From the NCBI GenBank assembly GCA_947084925.1, contig CAMTUJ010000013.1, forward strand, positions 1-34,032: 34,032 nt of DNA, in the 5' to 3' direction. The notes beneath the pieces are model-generated. The model saw nothing but the letters and a program-made list of their open reading frames with translations. It was not told the DNA's origin and searched no databases. This document shows, piece after piece, positions 24,282-32,304 of the stretch; position 1 is the first letter of the stretch, and each line of letters begins with the position of its first letter. Position numbers and translations under genes: made by a program. This DNA comes from JAGPUQ01 sp947084925 (GTDB lineage Bacteria > Pseudomonadota > Gammaproteobacteria > Pseudomonadales > Porticoccaceae).

Positions 24282-26081
24282 CTACTGCGGACGCAGGGCG
24301 ATATGCAGATCCCGCAGCGCCTCGCTCCCCACCGCGCCCGGCGCGTCGGTGAGCAGACACTGCGCCGACTGGGTCTTGGGAAAGGCGATGACATCGCGGA
24401 TCGAGCCGGCACCCAGCATCAGCATCACCAGCCGGTCCAGACCGAACGCGATGCCGGCATGGGGCGGGCAGCCGTACTTCAGGGCATCCAGCAGAAAGCC
24501 GAATTTTTCGCGCTGCTCTGCGGCGTCGATGCCCAGGATGTCGAAGACCGCGGCCTGCAGCTCGGGGCGGTGAATCCGCGCGGACCCGCCCCCCAGCTCG
24601 GTGCCGTTCAACACCATGTCGTAGGCGCGCGACAGCGCCGCGCCGGGATCGGCACGCAATGCGTCGGGATCGCAGGAAGGCGCGGTAAACGGATGATGGA
24701 GCGGGGTCCAGCCGCCGCTGCCATCCCGTTCGAACATGGGAAAATCCACGACCCAGAGCGGCGCCCAGGCGTGGGTGTACAGATCCAGATCCAGGCCCAG
24801 CTTGCAGCGCAGGGCGCCCAGGGATTCCGCCACCACGGTGGCCTTGTCGGCGCCGAAAAAGATGAGGTCGCCGTTTTCCGCGCCGACGCGGTCGAGAATC
24901 GCGCGCCGCACTGCCGGCGGCAGGAATTTCACGATGGGCGATTGCAGACCTTCTTCCAGATCGGCGCGATTGTTGACCTTGATGTAGGCCAGCCCGCGGG
25001 CGCCGTAACGTGCGACGAAAGCCGTGTAATCGTCGATCTGCTTGCGGCTGAGCGCGTTGCCACCCGGCAGCCGCAGCGCGGTCACCCGCCCCGCCGGATC
25101 GGCGGCCGCCGCGGCAAACACCTTGAATTCGACGCCCGCCATCAGGTCCTTGATATCGACCAGTTCCAGCGGAATGCGCAGATCGGGCTTGTCGCTGCCA
25201 AAACGCGCCATGGCGTCGGCATGGGTCATGCGGGGAAATTCGCCGAGCTCGACGTCGAGCAGTTCGGCAAACAGCCCCCGCACCATGGTCTCGACCAGCG
25301 CCATGAGATCGCCCTCGGCCAGAAAGGAGGTCTCGATGTCGATCTGGGTGAATTCAGGCTGACGGTCGGCGCGCAGATCCTCGTCGCGGAAACAGCGCGC
25401 GACCTGATAGTAGCGATCGAATCCACTCACCATCAGCATCTGCTTGAACAACTGCGGCGATTGCGGCAGCGCGAAAAAGCGTCCCGGGTGCGTGCGGCTG
25501 GGCACCAGATAATCGCGCGCACCCTCGGGCGTCGCCCGGGTCAGGATCGGGGTTTCGATATCGAGAAAACCCTCGCCGTCGAGGAAGCGCCGCAACGCGC
25601 CGGTGACCCGGGCCCGCAGGCGCAGATTGCGCTGCATCTCGGGCCGGCGCAGATCCAGATAGCGATGGTGCAGGCGCACCTCTTCGCCCACCCGCGTGTG
25701 CTCGTCGAGCTGAAACGGCGGCGTCTCGGCGCTGTTGAGAATGTCGAGCGCGAGACCGTAGACCTCGACCCGGCCCGTCGCCATGTCGGGATTCACGGTC
25801 TCGGGCGTCCGCGCCCGCACCCGCCCGGTCACGCGCAACACGTATTCACCGCGGACGCGATCAGCGGTAGCGAAATGCACCCCGCAATCAGGGTCGAACA
25901 CGACCTGGACGATGCCGTCCCGATCACGCAGATCGATGAAGATGACGCCACCGTGATCGCGGCGGCGATCCACCCAGCCGCACAGCACCACTTCGGTGCC
26001 TGCCAGGCTTTCACCGACGGCGCCGCAGTACACCGAGCGTCCGATCTCCGCGTGGCCGGGTTTCCGCTCCCCGACGCTCAT
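24282..26081 (-). CDS. aspS: Aspartyl-tRNA synthetase, probably non-discriminating (Asp/Asn)
   Basis: A 599-residue class IIb synthetase. It has an N-terminal OB-fold anticodon-binding domain (about 15-120), the catalytic core with FRDEDLRADRQPEFTQID (motif 2), a bacterial GAD insertion (about 300-420) and motif 3 in AFGLDRLVMLMLG. His43 in RRRDHGGVIF corresponds to His31 of the P. aeruginosa non-discriminating enzyme; discriminating E. coli AspRS has Leu there. It may therefore also charge tRNA-Asn with Asp, requiring GatCAB, which is not in this window. The ATG overlaps the fmdB stop by four bases (ATGA). Confidence 0.95.
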   Translation of the reverse strand: MSVGERKPGHAEIGRSVYCGAVGESLAGTEVVLCGWVDRRRDHGGVIFIDLRDRDGIVQVVFDPDCGVHFATADRVRGEYVLRVTGRVRARTPETVNPDMATGRVEVYGLALDILNSAETPPFQLDEHTRVGEEVRLHHRYLDLRRPEMQRNLRLRARVTGALRRFLDGEGFLDIETPILTRATPEGARDYLVPSRTHPGRFFALPQSPQLFKQMLMVSGFDRYYQVARCFRDEDLRADRQPEFTQIDIETSFLAEGDLMALVETMVRGLFAELLDVELGEFPRMTHADAMARFGSDKPDLRIPLELVDIKDLMAGVEFKVFAAAAADPAGRVTALRLPGGNALSRKQIDDYTAFVARYGARGLAYIKVNNRADLEEGLQSPIVKFLPPAVRRAILDRVGAENGDLIFFGADKATVVAESLGALRCKLGLDLDLYTHAWAPLWVVDFPMFERDGSGGWTPLHHPFTAPSCDPDALRADPGAALSRAYDMVLNGTELGGGSARIHRPELQAAVFDILGIDAAEQREKFGFLLDALKYGCPPHAGIAFGLDRLVMLMLGAGSIRDVIAFPKTQSAQCLLTDAPGAVGSEALRDLHIALRPQ

Positions 26082-26398
26082 GGGATCGCTGCTGTGGCAG
26101 CTGTCGTCTTGGGGGCCGGGGGGCTGCTGTCGCCCGCGGGTGCGGCGCCGCCTGCACTGTCGCCCTTTGCCGCCGGCTTGGCGTCGGCATCAGCCGTCAG
26201 ATTGCGCTTCTTGTCGCCCGTCTTGAAATCGGTTTCGTACCAGCCGCTGCCGCTCAACCGGAACGCACTGGCGGTCAGTTTCTTTTTGAGGCTGGCGTGG
26301 CTGCACGCGGGACAGTCCACGAGCTGCGGGTCGGCGACCTTCTGGATCGCTTCGAGCTCGTGCCCACAGTCCTGGCAAACGTATTCATAGATTGGCAT
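26078..26398 (-). CDS. FmdB-family zinc-ribbon protein
   Basis: A 106-residue protein starting MPIYEYVCQDCGHELEAIQK, the hallmark of the FmdB putative regulatory family. Cys8, Cys11, Cys29 and Cys32 form the zinc ribbon. The conserved FRLSGSGWYETDFK segment follows (46-59). The last 40 residues are a low-complexity Ala/Pro/Lys tail. The function is unknown; the family often precedes aspS in Proteobacteria. A near-perfect GGAGGTGAT ribosome site lies six bases before the ATG. It is the first gene of the long minus-strand operon. Confidence 0.93.
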   Translation of the reverse strand: MPIYEYVCQDCGHELEAIQKVADPQLVDCPACSHASLKKKLTASAFRLSGSGWYETDFKTGDKKRNLTADADAKPAAKGDSAGGAAPAGDSSPPAPKTTAATAAIP

Positions 26399-26474
26399 CG
26401 GTGGATCACCTCCAGAAAATTGTGGTCGTTCCGCGCGGCCGCGGTGCCGGGGACAAGACGACAAAATGGGCCGC

Positions 26475-26503
26475 ATTATACTCCGCACCCCCAGCAGCCG
26501 GAA
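26475..26503 (-). promoter_or_regulatory. Sigma-70 promoter of the fmdB-to-queC operon
   Basis: Minus-strand TTCCGG (26503-26498) and a consensus TATAAT (26480-26475) are 17 bp apart. Transcription would start near 26468, giving a leader of about 70 nt before fmdB. The 26399-26753 spacer is otherwise non-coding and holds this promoter and the divergent HU promoter. Confidence 0.65.
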
Positions 26504-26621
26504 CCGGCGCCAGAGTGCGGCGCAGTGCACCGAAGCGTGCACAAATAGCGGGCGCGGCCGCATTGCGGCGAGGGAATTTGGTGATTCCTCGGGAAAAAAC
26601 AAGCTTTGACGGCAAAACTGC

Positions 26622-26650
26622 TTGCGAGCAAATTTTCAATGCTTTATATA
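26622..26650 (+). promoter_or_regulatory. Sigma-70 promoter of the HU-family gene
   Basis: TTGCGA (26622-26627) and TATATA (26645-26650) are 17 bp apart, about 100 nt before the ATG at 26754. A further TTGACG at 26606 could be part of a second, upstream promoter. Confidence 0.5.
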
Positions 26651-26753
26651 GGTTCGCGGGCGACTTGCATTCGCCGGATTGCCGGCTTTACCGGCGCGAA
26701 CCCCGTCCAGGCATTCAACTTCGATCAACAATTGGATCAACAAGGGATTATTT

Positions 26754-27194
26754 ATGGCTGCCACAAAAACCGCCCCAAAGGCCCCGGCCAAAAAAGCCGC
26801 CACGGCAAAACCCGCCGCCAAGGCAAAGCCGGCCGCCAAGGCTCCGGCAAAACCCGTTGCCGCACCACCCCGCAAGACCACCGTCATCACCGAAAAACTC
26901 ACCAAAGCGCAGATTCTTGCGGAAATGGCCGCCAACACCGGCCTCAGCAAGAAGCAGGTCACCGATGTACTGGACGAACTCGGCTCCCTCATCGAGCGCC
27001 ACATCAAGAAGCGTGGCGTGGGCGAATTCACCCTGCCCGGCCTGCTCAAGATCAAGACCGTGAAGAAGCCGGCGCGCAAGGCCCGCAAAGGCATCAATCC
27101 CTTTACCGGGCAGGAAACCACCTTCCAGGCCCGTCCCGCCAGCACCGCCGTGAAAGTGCTCGCGCTCAAGGCCCTGAAAGACATGACCAACTGA
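26754..27194 (+). CDS. HU-family DNA-binding protein with histone H1-like basic tail
   Basis: A 146-residue protein. Residues 1-42 are a Lys/Ala/Pro-rich tail (PAKKAATAKPAAKAKPAAKA) like histone H1 or AlgP tails. Residues about 47-146 are an HU/IHF fold: LTKAQILAEMAANTGLSKKQV, then GVGEFTLPGLLKI and GINPFTGQ, whose Pro lies at the tip of the DNA-bending arm. The core is longer than classical HU (90 residues). Similar tailed HU proteins occur in other Gammaproteobacteria. It should compact or bridge DNA as a nucleoid protein. AAGGGA precedes the ATG. It is monocistronic, with a strong hairpin after the stop. Confidence 0.9.
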   Translation: MAATKTAPKAPAKKAATAKPAAKAKPAAKAPAKPVAAPPRKTTVITEKLTKAQILAEMAANTGLSKKQVTDVLDELGSLIERHIKKRGVGEFTLPGLLKIKTVKKPARKARKGINPFTGQETTFQARPASTAVKVLALKALKDMTN

Positions 27195-27217
27195 GCCGCA
27201 TGACGGCATGACGGCAT

Positions 27218-27247
27218 GACCCAGCCCCGGCTCGCCGGGGCTGGGTC
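27218..27247 (+). terminator. Strong hairpin after the HU-family gene
   Basis: A perfect 13-bp stem (GACCCAGCCCCGG with its complement) closes a CTCG loop 23 bases after the stop codon. The downstream run is CCGGGTCTTCC, with no U-tract, so it may act as a transcript 3'-end stabiliser as much as an intrinsic terminator. It is preceded by a short ATGACGGC direct repeat. Confidence 0.6.
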
Positions 27248-27378
27248 CGGGTCTTCCATCACTGCTTCCGTACTGACAAAGCTCCTGGCCTGCTGCATTT
27301 CCTGCACGAAAATCCGTCGCACCAACCTGCATCCGCGCTGCCGCTGCCACCGCCGTACCTACCGCCGCGGAGTCAGCC

Positions 27379-27387
27379 TGTTAGAAT
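27379..27387 (+). promoter_or_regulatory. Candidate extended -10 promoter for proS
   Basis: TGTTAGAAT is an extended -10 located 38 nt before the proS ATG. No -35 is evident. Confidence 0.45.
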
Positions 27388-27425
27388 GAACACCCCTTCG
27401 CAACGCCCCAGACCGGACCCATTCG

Positions 27426-29135
27426 ATGCGCGCAAGCCGTTTGCTCATGCCCACGCTCAAGGAAACTCCGGCGGAAGCGGAGATCATCAGCCATCAGCTG
27501 ATGCTGCGCGCCGGCATGATCCGCAAGCTCGCGGCCGGCCTTTACAGCTGGCTGCCGCTCGGTCTGCGCGTCTTGCGCAAAGTGGAGGCCATCGTGCGCG
27601 AGGAAATGAACGCGGCGGGCGCCCAGGAAGTCCTGATGCCGGTGGTGCAGCCGGCCGACCTGTGGCAGGAATCGGGGCGCTGGGAGCAGTACGGTCCGGA
27701 GCTGCTGCGCATCGAGGACCGGCACCAGCGCCCGTTCTGCCTCGGTCCGACCCACGAGGAAATCATCACCGACCTGATGCGCAACGAGATTCGCAGCTAT
27801 CGCGATCTGCCCGCCAACTTTTATCAGATCCAGACCAAGTTCCGCGACGAAATCCGCCCCCGCTTCGGCGTGATGCGGGCGCGTGAATTCATCATGAAAG
27901 ACGCCTATTCGTTCCACGTCGATCAGGCCAGTCTCGCCGAAACCTATCAGCGCATGTACACCGCCTACGCCAACGTGTTCACGCGCCTGGGCGTCGAATT
28001 TCGCGCGGTGCTCGCCGACACCGGCAGCATCGGCGGCAGTCACTCCCATGAATTTCACGTCCTCGCCGGTGCCGGAGAGGATGCCATCGCGATTTCGGAT
28101 ACCAGCGATTACGCGGCCAATGTCGAGCTGGCGCCAGCGCTACCTCCGCAGCAACAAAGGCCGCAACCGATCCAGGCCCTCCAGGAAGTTGCCACCCCAG
28201 GCCAGCACAGCATCGATGCGGTGAGCGCTGCCCTGGGACGACCTGCGGACCAGATCCTGAAGACCCTGATCGTCAAGGGCAGCGCACCGGGTCAATTGGT
28301 GGCACTGGTGCTGCGCGGCGACCACCAGCTCAACGCCATCAAGGCCGAGAAGCTGCCCCAGGTCGAGAGCCCGCTGTGCCTGGCGACCGACGCCGAAATC
28401 CGCGCCGCAACCGATTGCGGTCCCGGCTCCCTGGGACCGATAAAGCTGCCGCTCGCCATCATCGCCGATCACGCCGCCCTGACCTGTGCGGATTTCGTGT
28501 GCGGCGCCAACCGGGATGGCTACCATCTGACGGGCGCGAACTGGGAGCGAGACTGCCCCCTCCCCGCGGCGGCCGACCTCCGCGATGTGGTGGCGGGCGA
28601 CCCCAGTCCAGACGGAGTTGGACACCTCGTCATCCGGCGCGGCATCGAAGTCGGGCATATTTTCCAGTTGGGCACCAAGTACAGCGAGGCGATGAATGCC
28701 CGCATCACCGACGAAAGCGGTCGCGAGCAGGTCATGGTGATGGGCTGCTACGGTATCGGTATCAGCCGTACCGTGGCCGCCGCCATCGAACAGCATCACG
28801 ACACCCGCGGCATCGTCTGGCCGCCGGGCATGGCGCCTTTCGGGGTGGCCATCGTGCCCGTCAACGCGCACCAGTCCGATCGCGTGCGTGACACCAGCGA
28901 AGCTCTGTACGACGAGCTCGTGGCGGCGGGCCACGAGGTTCTGCTGATGGATCGCCCCAAGGCGCGCCTGGGCGCGATGCTCGCCGATGTCGAGCTTATC
29001 GGCATTCCCACCGTCCTGGTGGTCGGCGAACGCGGGCTGGCGGAAGGCAACGTGGAATGCCGCAACCGTCGCGACGGCACCCAGACCGAGCTCAAAATCG
29101 CCAATGTCGCGACGTGGCTCGCCACGCAGATCTGA
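27426..29135 (+). CDS. proS: Prolyl-tRNA synthetase, bacterial type with editing domain
   Basis: A 569-residue class II synthetase, the same length as E. coli ProRS (572). Motif 1/2 regions are MLRAGMIRKLAAGLYSWLPLG and FRDEIRPRFGVMRAREFIMKDAYSFH. The inserted YbaK-like cis-editing domain (about 225-400), which clears Ala-tRNA-Pro, contains KTLIVKG and GPGSLGPIKLP. Motif 3 is MGCYGIGISRTVAAAIEQ, and the anticodon-binding domain occupies about 465-569. The gene is transcribed alone from the plus strand; its ribosome site is weak. Confidence 0.97.
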   Translation: MRASRLLMPTLKETPAEAEIISHQLMLRAGMIRKLAAGLYSWLPLGLRVLRKVEAIVREEMNAAGAQEVLMPVVQPADLWQESGRWEQYGPELLRIEDRHQRPFCLGPTHEEIITDLMRNEIRSYRDLPANFYQIQTKFRDEIRPRFGVMRAREFIMKDAYSFHVDQASLAETYQRMYTAYANVFTRLGVEFRAVLADTGSIGGSHSHEFHVLAGAGEDAIAISDTSDYAANVELAPALPPQQQRPQPIQALQEVATPGQHSIDAVSAALGRPADQILKTLIVKGSAPGQLVALVLRGDHQLNAIKAEKLPQVESPLCLATDAEIRAATDCGPGSLGPIKLPLAIIADHAALTCADFVCGANRDGYHLTGANWERDCPLPAAADLRDVVAGDPSPDGVGHLVIRRGIEVGHIFQLGTKYSEAMNARITDESGREQVMVMGCYGIGISRTVAAAIEQHHDTRGIVWPPGMAPFGVAIVPVNAHQSDRVRDTSEALYDELVAAGHEVLLMDRPKARLGAMLADVELIGIPTVLVVGERGLAEGNVECRNRRDGTQTELKIANVATWLATQI

Positions 29136-29240
29136 TGCTTGCCCGCGCGGCAATGCTGCTCGCCAGCCGGTACCCGGCTGCGACGCACGCGTTGCGCAGC
29201 GGCATCCGGTAGCGCCAACCGCCGATTTTCTTAAGTTTTC

Positions 29241-29246
29241 TATAAT
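29241..29246 (+). promoter_or_regulatory. Candidate -10 element upstream of the lipid cluster
   Basis: A consensus TATAAT inside the only AT-rich patch of the spacer, 319 bp before the acyl-AMP ligase start and 58 bp before the small open frame. No matching -35 is present at 16-18 bp. Confidence 0.35.
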
Positions 29247-29303
29247 ATCCATCGACTATGGTTGGTCCACGCCATGTGACCTGGGCCCTGGACCACACAA
29301 CAA

Positions 29304-29549
29304 ATGTCGGACAGCTGGCAGATCGGCTTTGACAAGGGAGAGACCCTCTGGCGTCGCGCATTGCGCGGTGTTCAGCCCGCCAAATGGTTGAGTAACAGGT
29401 GGCTGACGCCGTCCGCCGCCGCACGGTCACCCCGCGTTCACAGCCTGGATTCAGGCCCACGCAACCTGGAGTTGCCCGCCCGTGATCGGATGTTGGCGGC
29501 GCGCGCCGCCATGACGGACGCCGCTGCGCTCCGACTCTCGATACGTTGA
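29304..29549 (+). CDS. Doubtful small open reading frame, 81 residues
   Basis: The frame begins MSDSWQIGFDKGETLWRRAL and ends 15 bp before the acyl-AMP ligase start. I recognise no family. It is rich in Arg and Ala, with no membrane segment or Cys motif, and has no convincing ribosome site. Its position after a TATAAT and just before the ligase would fit an operon leader gene, but it could equally be a chance frame in GC-rich DNA. Confidence 0.22.
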   Translation: MSDSWQIGFDKGETLWRRALRGVQPAKWLSNRWLTPSAAARSPRVHSLDSGPRNLELPARDRMLAARAAMTDAAALRLSIR

Positions 29550-29564
29550 TCCGGAGGATTTCGC

Positions 29565-31319
29565 TTGCGCCTGGAACCGACGCCCACGCTCCACAGCCTC
29601 GCCTTTCGCGGCGCCGATTTCGCCACCCTGGCCGAAGCCCTGGACTACGCCGCCCTGGGCGCGACCGGGGCCAATTTTTATTCCGGCCAAGGCACGATTC
29701 AGACACGGCTTTCATACCGTTCACTGCGCGTCGATGCCGTGGCGCTGGCCCGCAAGCTCCTCGCCCTCGGCCTGTCCCAGGGCGACCGCGTGGCGCTGGT
29801 GGCCGAAACCGATCCGCATTTCCTGCGTTTTTTCTACGCCTGTCAGTACGCCGGACTGGTTCCCGTCCCGCTGCCCGCCTCGGTCAAGCTCGGTGCCCAT
29901 ACCTCTTATGTCACCCAGTTGCAGCGTCTGCTCGCCGGCAGCCATGCCAGCATCGCGGTGGCCTCCGAGGGCTATCTGCCGTTTCTGGAGGAAGCCAGCG
30001 CCGGGCTCGACCTGCGCATGGTCGCGGCCCCCGAGAATTTTTACCGGCTTCCGGCCGCCGACCAGCAAGCGCTGCCCTCGCAGGATCCGAACAGCATTGC
30101 CTACATTCAGTACACCTCCGGCAGCACCCGCTTTCCGCGCGGCGTAGTGATCCGGCAACACACGGCGATGGCCAATCTGGCCGGCATCGTTCAGCACGGC
30201 GTCAAACTGGTGCCGGGCGACCGCTGCTTCTCGTGGTTGCCGTTCTATCACGACATGGGGCTGGTGGGTTTCGTGCTGGTTCCCGTCGCCGCGCAGATCT
30301 CCGTCGACTATCTGGATACGCGCGACTTCGCCATGCGCCCACGGCAATGGCTCAATCTGATGACGCAAACCCGGGCGACCGTGTCCTTTGGGCCACCCTT
30401 CGGTTACGACCTGTGCGCACGCCGGCTCGGTCCCGGCGAAGCGGAAAAATACGACTTGCGCCACTGGCGCGTGGCGGGCGTCGGCGCCGAGATGATCCGT
30501 CCCTAAACCCTGGATTATTTTGCGAAAACCCTGGCGCCCGCGGGCTTCGACTCGCGTGCATTTCTGGCCTGCTACGGCATGGCCGAGTGCACGCTCGGGA
30601 TCAGCTTTTCTCCGCTCGACTCGGGTCACAACACCGCGCTGGTGGACACCGACGAACTCTACGAAAACAACCGTGTGGTGCTGCTCGACCCGGACAGCGC
30701 GACCGAAGGCCGGGGGCGGCGCTTCGTCGGCTGCGGGACTCCGCTGCCCGGATACGAAGTCGAGATCCGCAACGAGGATGGTGACGTGCGGGGCGACCTC
30801 GAAAGCGGCGTCATCCATCTGCGCGGGGCCAGCGTGATGTCGGGCTACTTCGAAATGCCCGAGGAAACCCGCGCCGTCCTGGACGAAAGCGGCTGGTTGA
30901 ACACCGGCGACATCGGCTATCTGGTCAACGGCGCCCTGACCATTACCGGCCGCCAGAAGGATCTCATCATTATTCGTGGCCGCAACATCTGGCCGCAGGA
31001 TATCGAACAACTCGCCGAAACCCAGCCCGAAGTCCGGCTCGATGGCGCGGTGGCGTTTGCCGCGCCCGGCGCCGATGGCGACGAATGCGTGTTGATGGTG
31101 GAGTGCCGGGAAACCAAACCCGAGCGCCGTGCCGACCTCATCGCCCGACTCACGCGCCTGCTCCGGCAGGAACTGGCGCTCGAATGTCATATCGAACTGG
31201 TGCCCAGAAGTTATCTGCCCCGGACTTCGTCCGGCAAGTTGTCGCGCGCGCGGGCACGCCTGATGTTCATCAACGAGTTGGCGGCCGCGCCGGCTCTGGC
31301 CACGGCGGCATCGGCCTGA
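29565..31319 (+). pseudogene. Fatty acyl-AMP ligase (FAAL-like), broken by in-frame TAA
   Basis: One frame of 585 codons encodes a complete AMP-forming ligase except for TAA at codon 314 (30504-30506). Before it lie the ATP-binding P-loop YTSGSTRFPRG (183-192) and LPFYHDMGLVGFVL. After it, in the same frame, come CYGMAECTLGISFSPL, GWLNTGDIGYLVNG and GRQKDLIIIRGRNIWPQDIE. The catalytic Lys is in RTSSGKLSR near the end. The RNIWPQDIE form is typical of FAALs, which load fatty acids as acyl-adenylates onto carrier proteins. The start is TTG 29565 after an excellent GGAGGA. An internal ATG at 30579 could restart the C-terminal half (246 residues). It leads a four-gene lipid cluster. A nonsense mutation or a base-call error are both possible. 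Confidence 0.85.
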
Positions 31320-32266
31320 GCGAACACGCGGCGCCGCTCATTGCCATCACCGGCGCGACCGGCTTCATCGGCAGCAACCTCTGTTTCCGCCTGCGGGCGT
31401 CGGGGTTTCGGGTACGCGCCCTGGTACGCTCGCCCGGACGGGCGCAGTCGCTGGCGCGTGCCGGCATCGACATCCTTCCGGGTGATCTCGCCTCAGCGCC
31501 TGCGCTGCGGCAATTGCTCGCCGGTAGTGCGGCCGTGATCCACTGCGCCGGCGCCGTGCGCGGTCGCACCCCGGCCGATTTCGAGCCCGCCAATGTGCTG
31601 GGCAGCCAGCAGCTGGTACAGGCAATTCAGGCTTCGGACACGGCCCCACGCCTGCTGGCACTGTCATCGCTGGCGGCACGGGAACCGCAGCTGTCGCCCT
31701 ACGCCGCCAGCAAACTCGCCGGCGAACGCGTGGTGACGGCAAGTGGGGACAGCGTCGCCTGGACCATCCTGCGGCCACCGGCCGTGTACGGACCCGGCGA
31801 CCGCGAACTGCTGCCGCTGTTTCGGCTGATGGCGCGCGGGATCGCGCCGCTGCCCGGTAGCATCACGGATCGCGTCTCCATGCTCTACATCGACGATCTG
31901 GTGACGGCGGTGGTGCGCTGGCTGGCCACGGATCCACCACCGCGACAGATTTTTACCCTCAGCGATCCCACGGACGCGGGTTACAGTTGGGCGGACATCG
32001 TCCGCATCGCCGGCGTCGTGTGCGGGCGCCGGGTGCGCTCCGTCAGGGTGCCGTCCGTGGTGCTCGACGGGATCGCCGGAGTAAACTGGGCTGCCGCCGC
32101 GCTGTTGCGCCATGCGCCCATGCTGACGCCCGGCAAAGTGCGGGAGTTGCGCCATTCCGACTGGACGTGCGACTGGCGCGAGCTGGGCGCCGCGCTTGAC
32201 TGGCAACCCCGGGTCGATCTGGCGACCGGAATGCGCAACACACTGCACGATGACGATGGGCGTTGA
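31316..32266 (+). CDS. Extended SDR / NAD-dependent epimerase-dehydratase family protein
   Basis: About 316 residues. The Rossmann NAD(P) motif ITGATGFIG (11-19) is near the N-terminus. A GDLAS acidic-loop segment, LSSLAA, and the catalytic Tyr129-x3-Lys133 (SPYAASKLAGE) follow, then ILRPPAVYGPGDRE. It may reduce or epimerise a lipid-linked keto or hydroxy group; CerR-type ceramide reductases are of this kind, but the assignment is only contextual. The start is uncertain. No ATG, GTG or TTG exists between 31184 and the Rossmann motif. CTG 31316 overlaps the ligase TGA as CTGA, mimicking the coupled starts elsewhere here. ATG 31184 would add 44 implausible residues inside the ligase. Confidence 0.82.
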   Translation: MSEHAAPLIAITGATGFIGSNLCFRLRASGFRVRALVRSPGRAQSLARAGIDILPGDLASAPALRQLLAGSAAVIHCAGAVRGRTPADFEPANVLGSQQLVQAIQASDTAPRLLALSSLAAREPQLSPYAASKLAGERVVTASGDSVAWTILRPPAVYGPGDRELLPLFRLMARGIAPLPGSITDRVSMLYIDDLVTAVVRWLATDPPPRQIFTLSDPTDAGYSWADIVRIAGVVCGRRVRSVRVPSVVLDGIAGVNWAAAALLRHAPMLTPGKVRELRHSDWTCDWRELGAALDWQPRVDLATGMRNTLHDDDGR

Positions 32267-32304
32267 CCAACAAACCACCCACCCCTCCACGAGATGAGTG
32301 ACGG

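Larger units (their letters stand above)
29136..29564. other. 429-bp spacer between proS and the lipid cluster
   Basis: It contains a 7-bp hairpin CAGCCGG-TAC-CCGGCTG (29164-29180) without a U-tract, an AT-rich patch with a consensus TATAAT at 29241, and one doubtful small open frame (29304-29549). The rest shows nothing I can identify. Confidence 0.6.

Noticed and set aside
30504..30506. Programmed recoding of TAA in the acyl-AMP ligase
   Set aside because: No downstream readthrough context or structure is evident. TAA is the least leaky stop, and mutation or base-call error is simpler.
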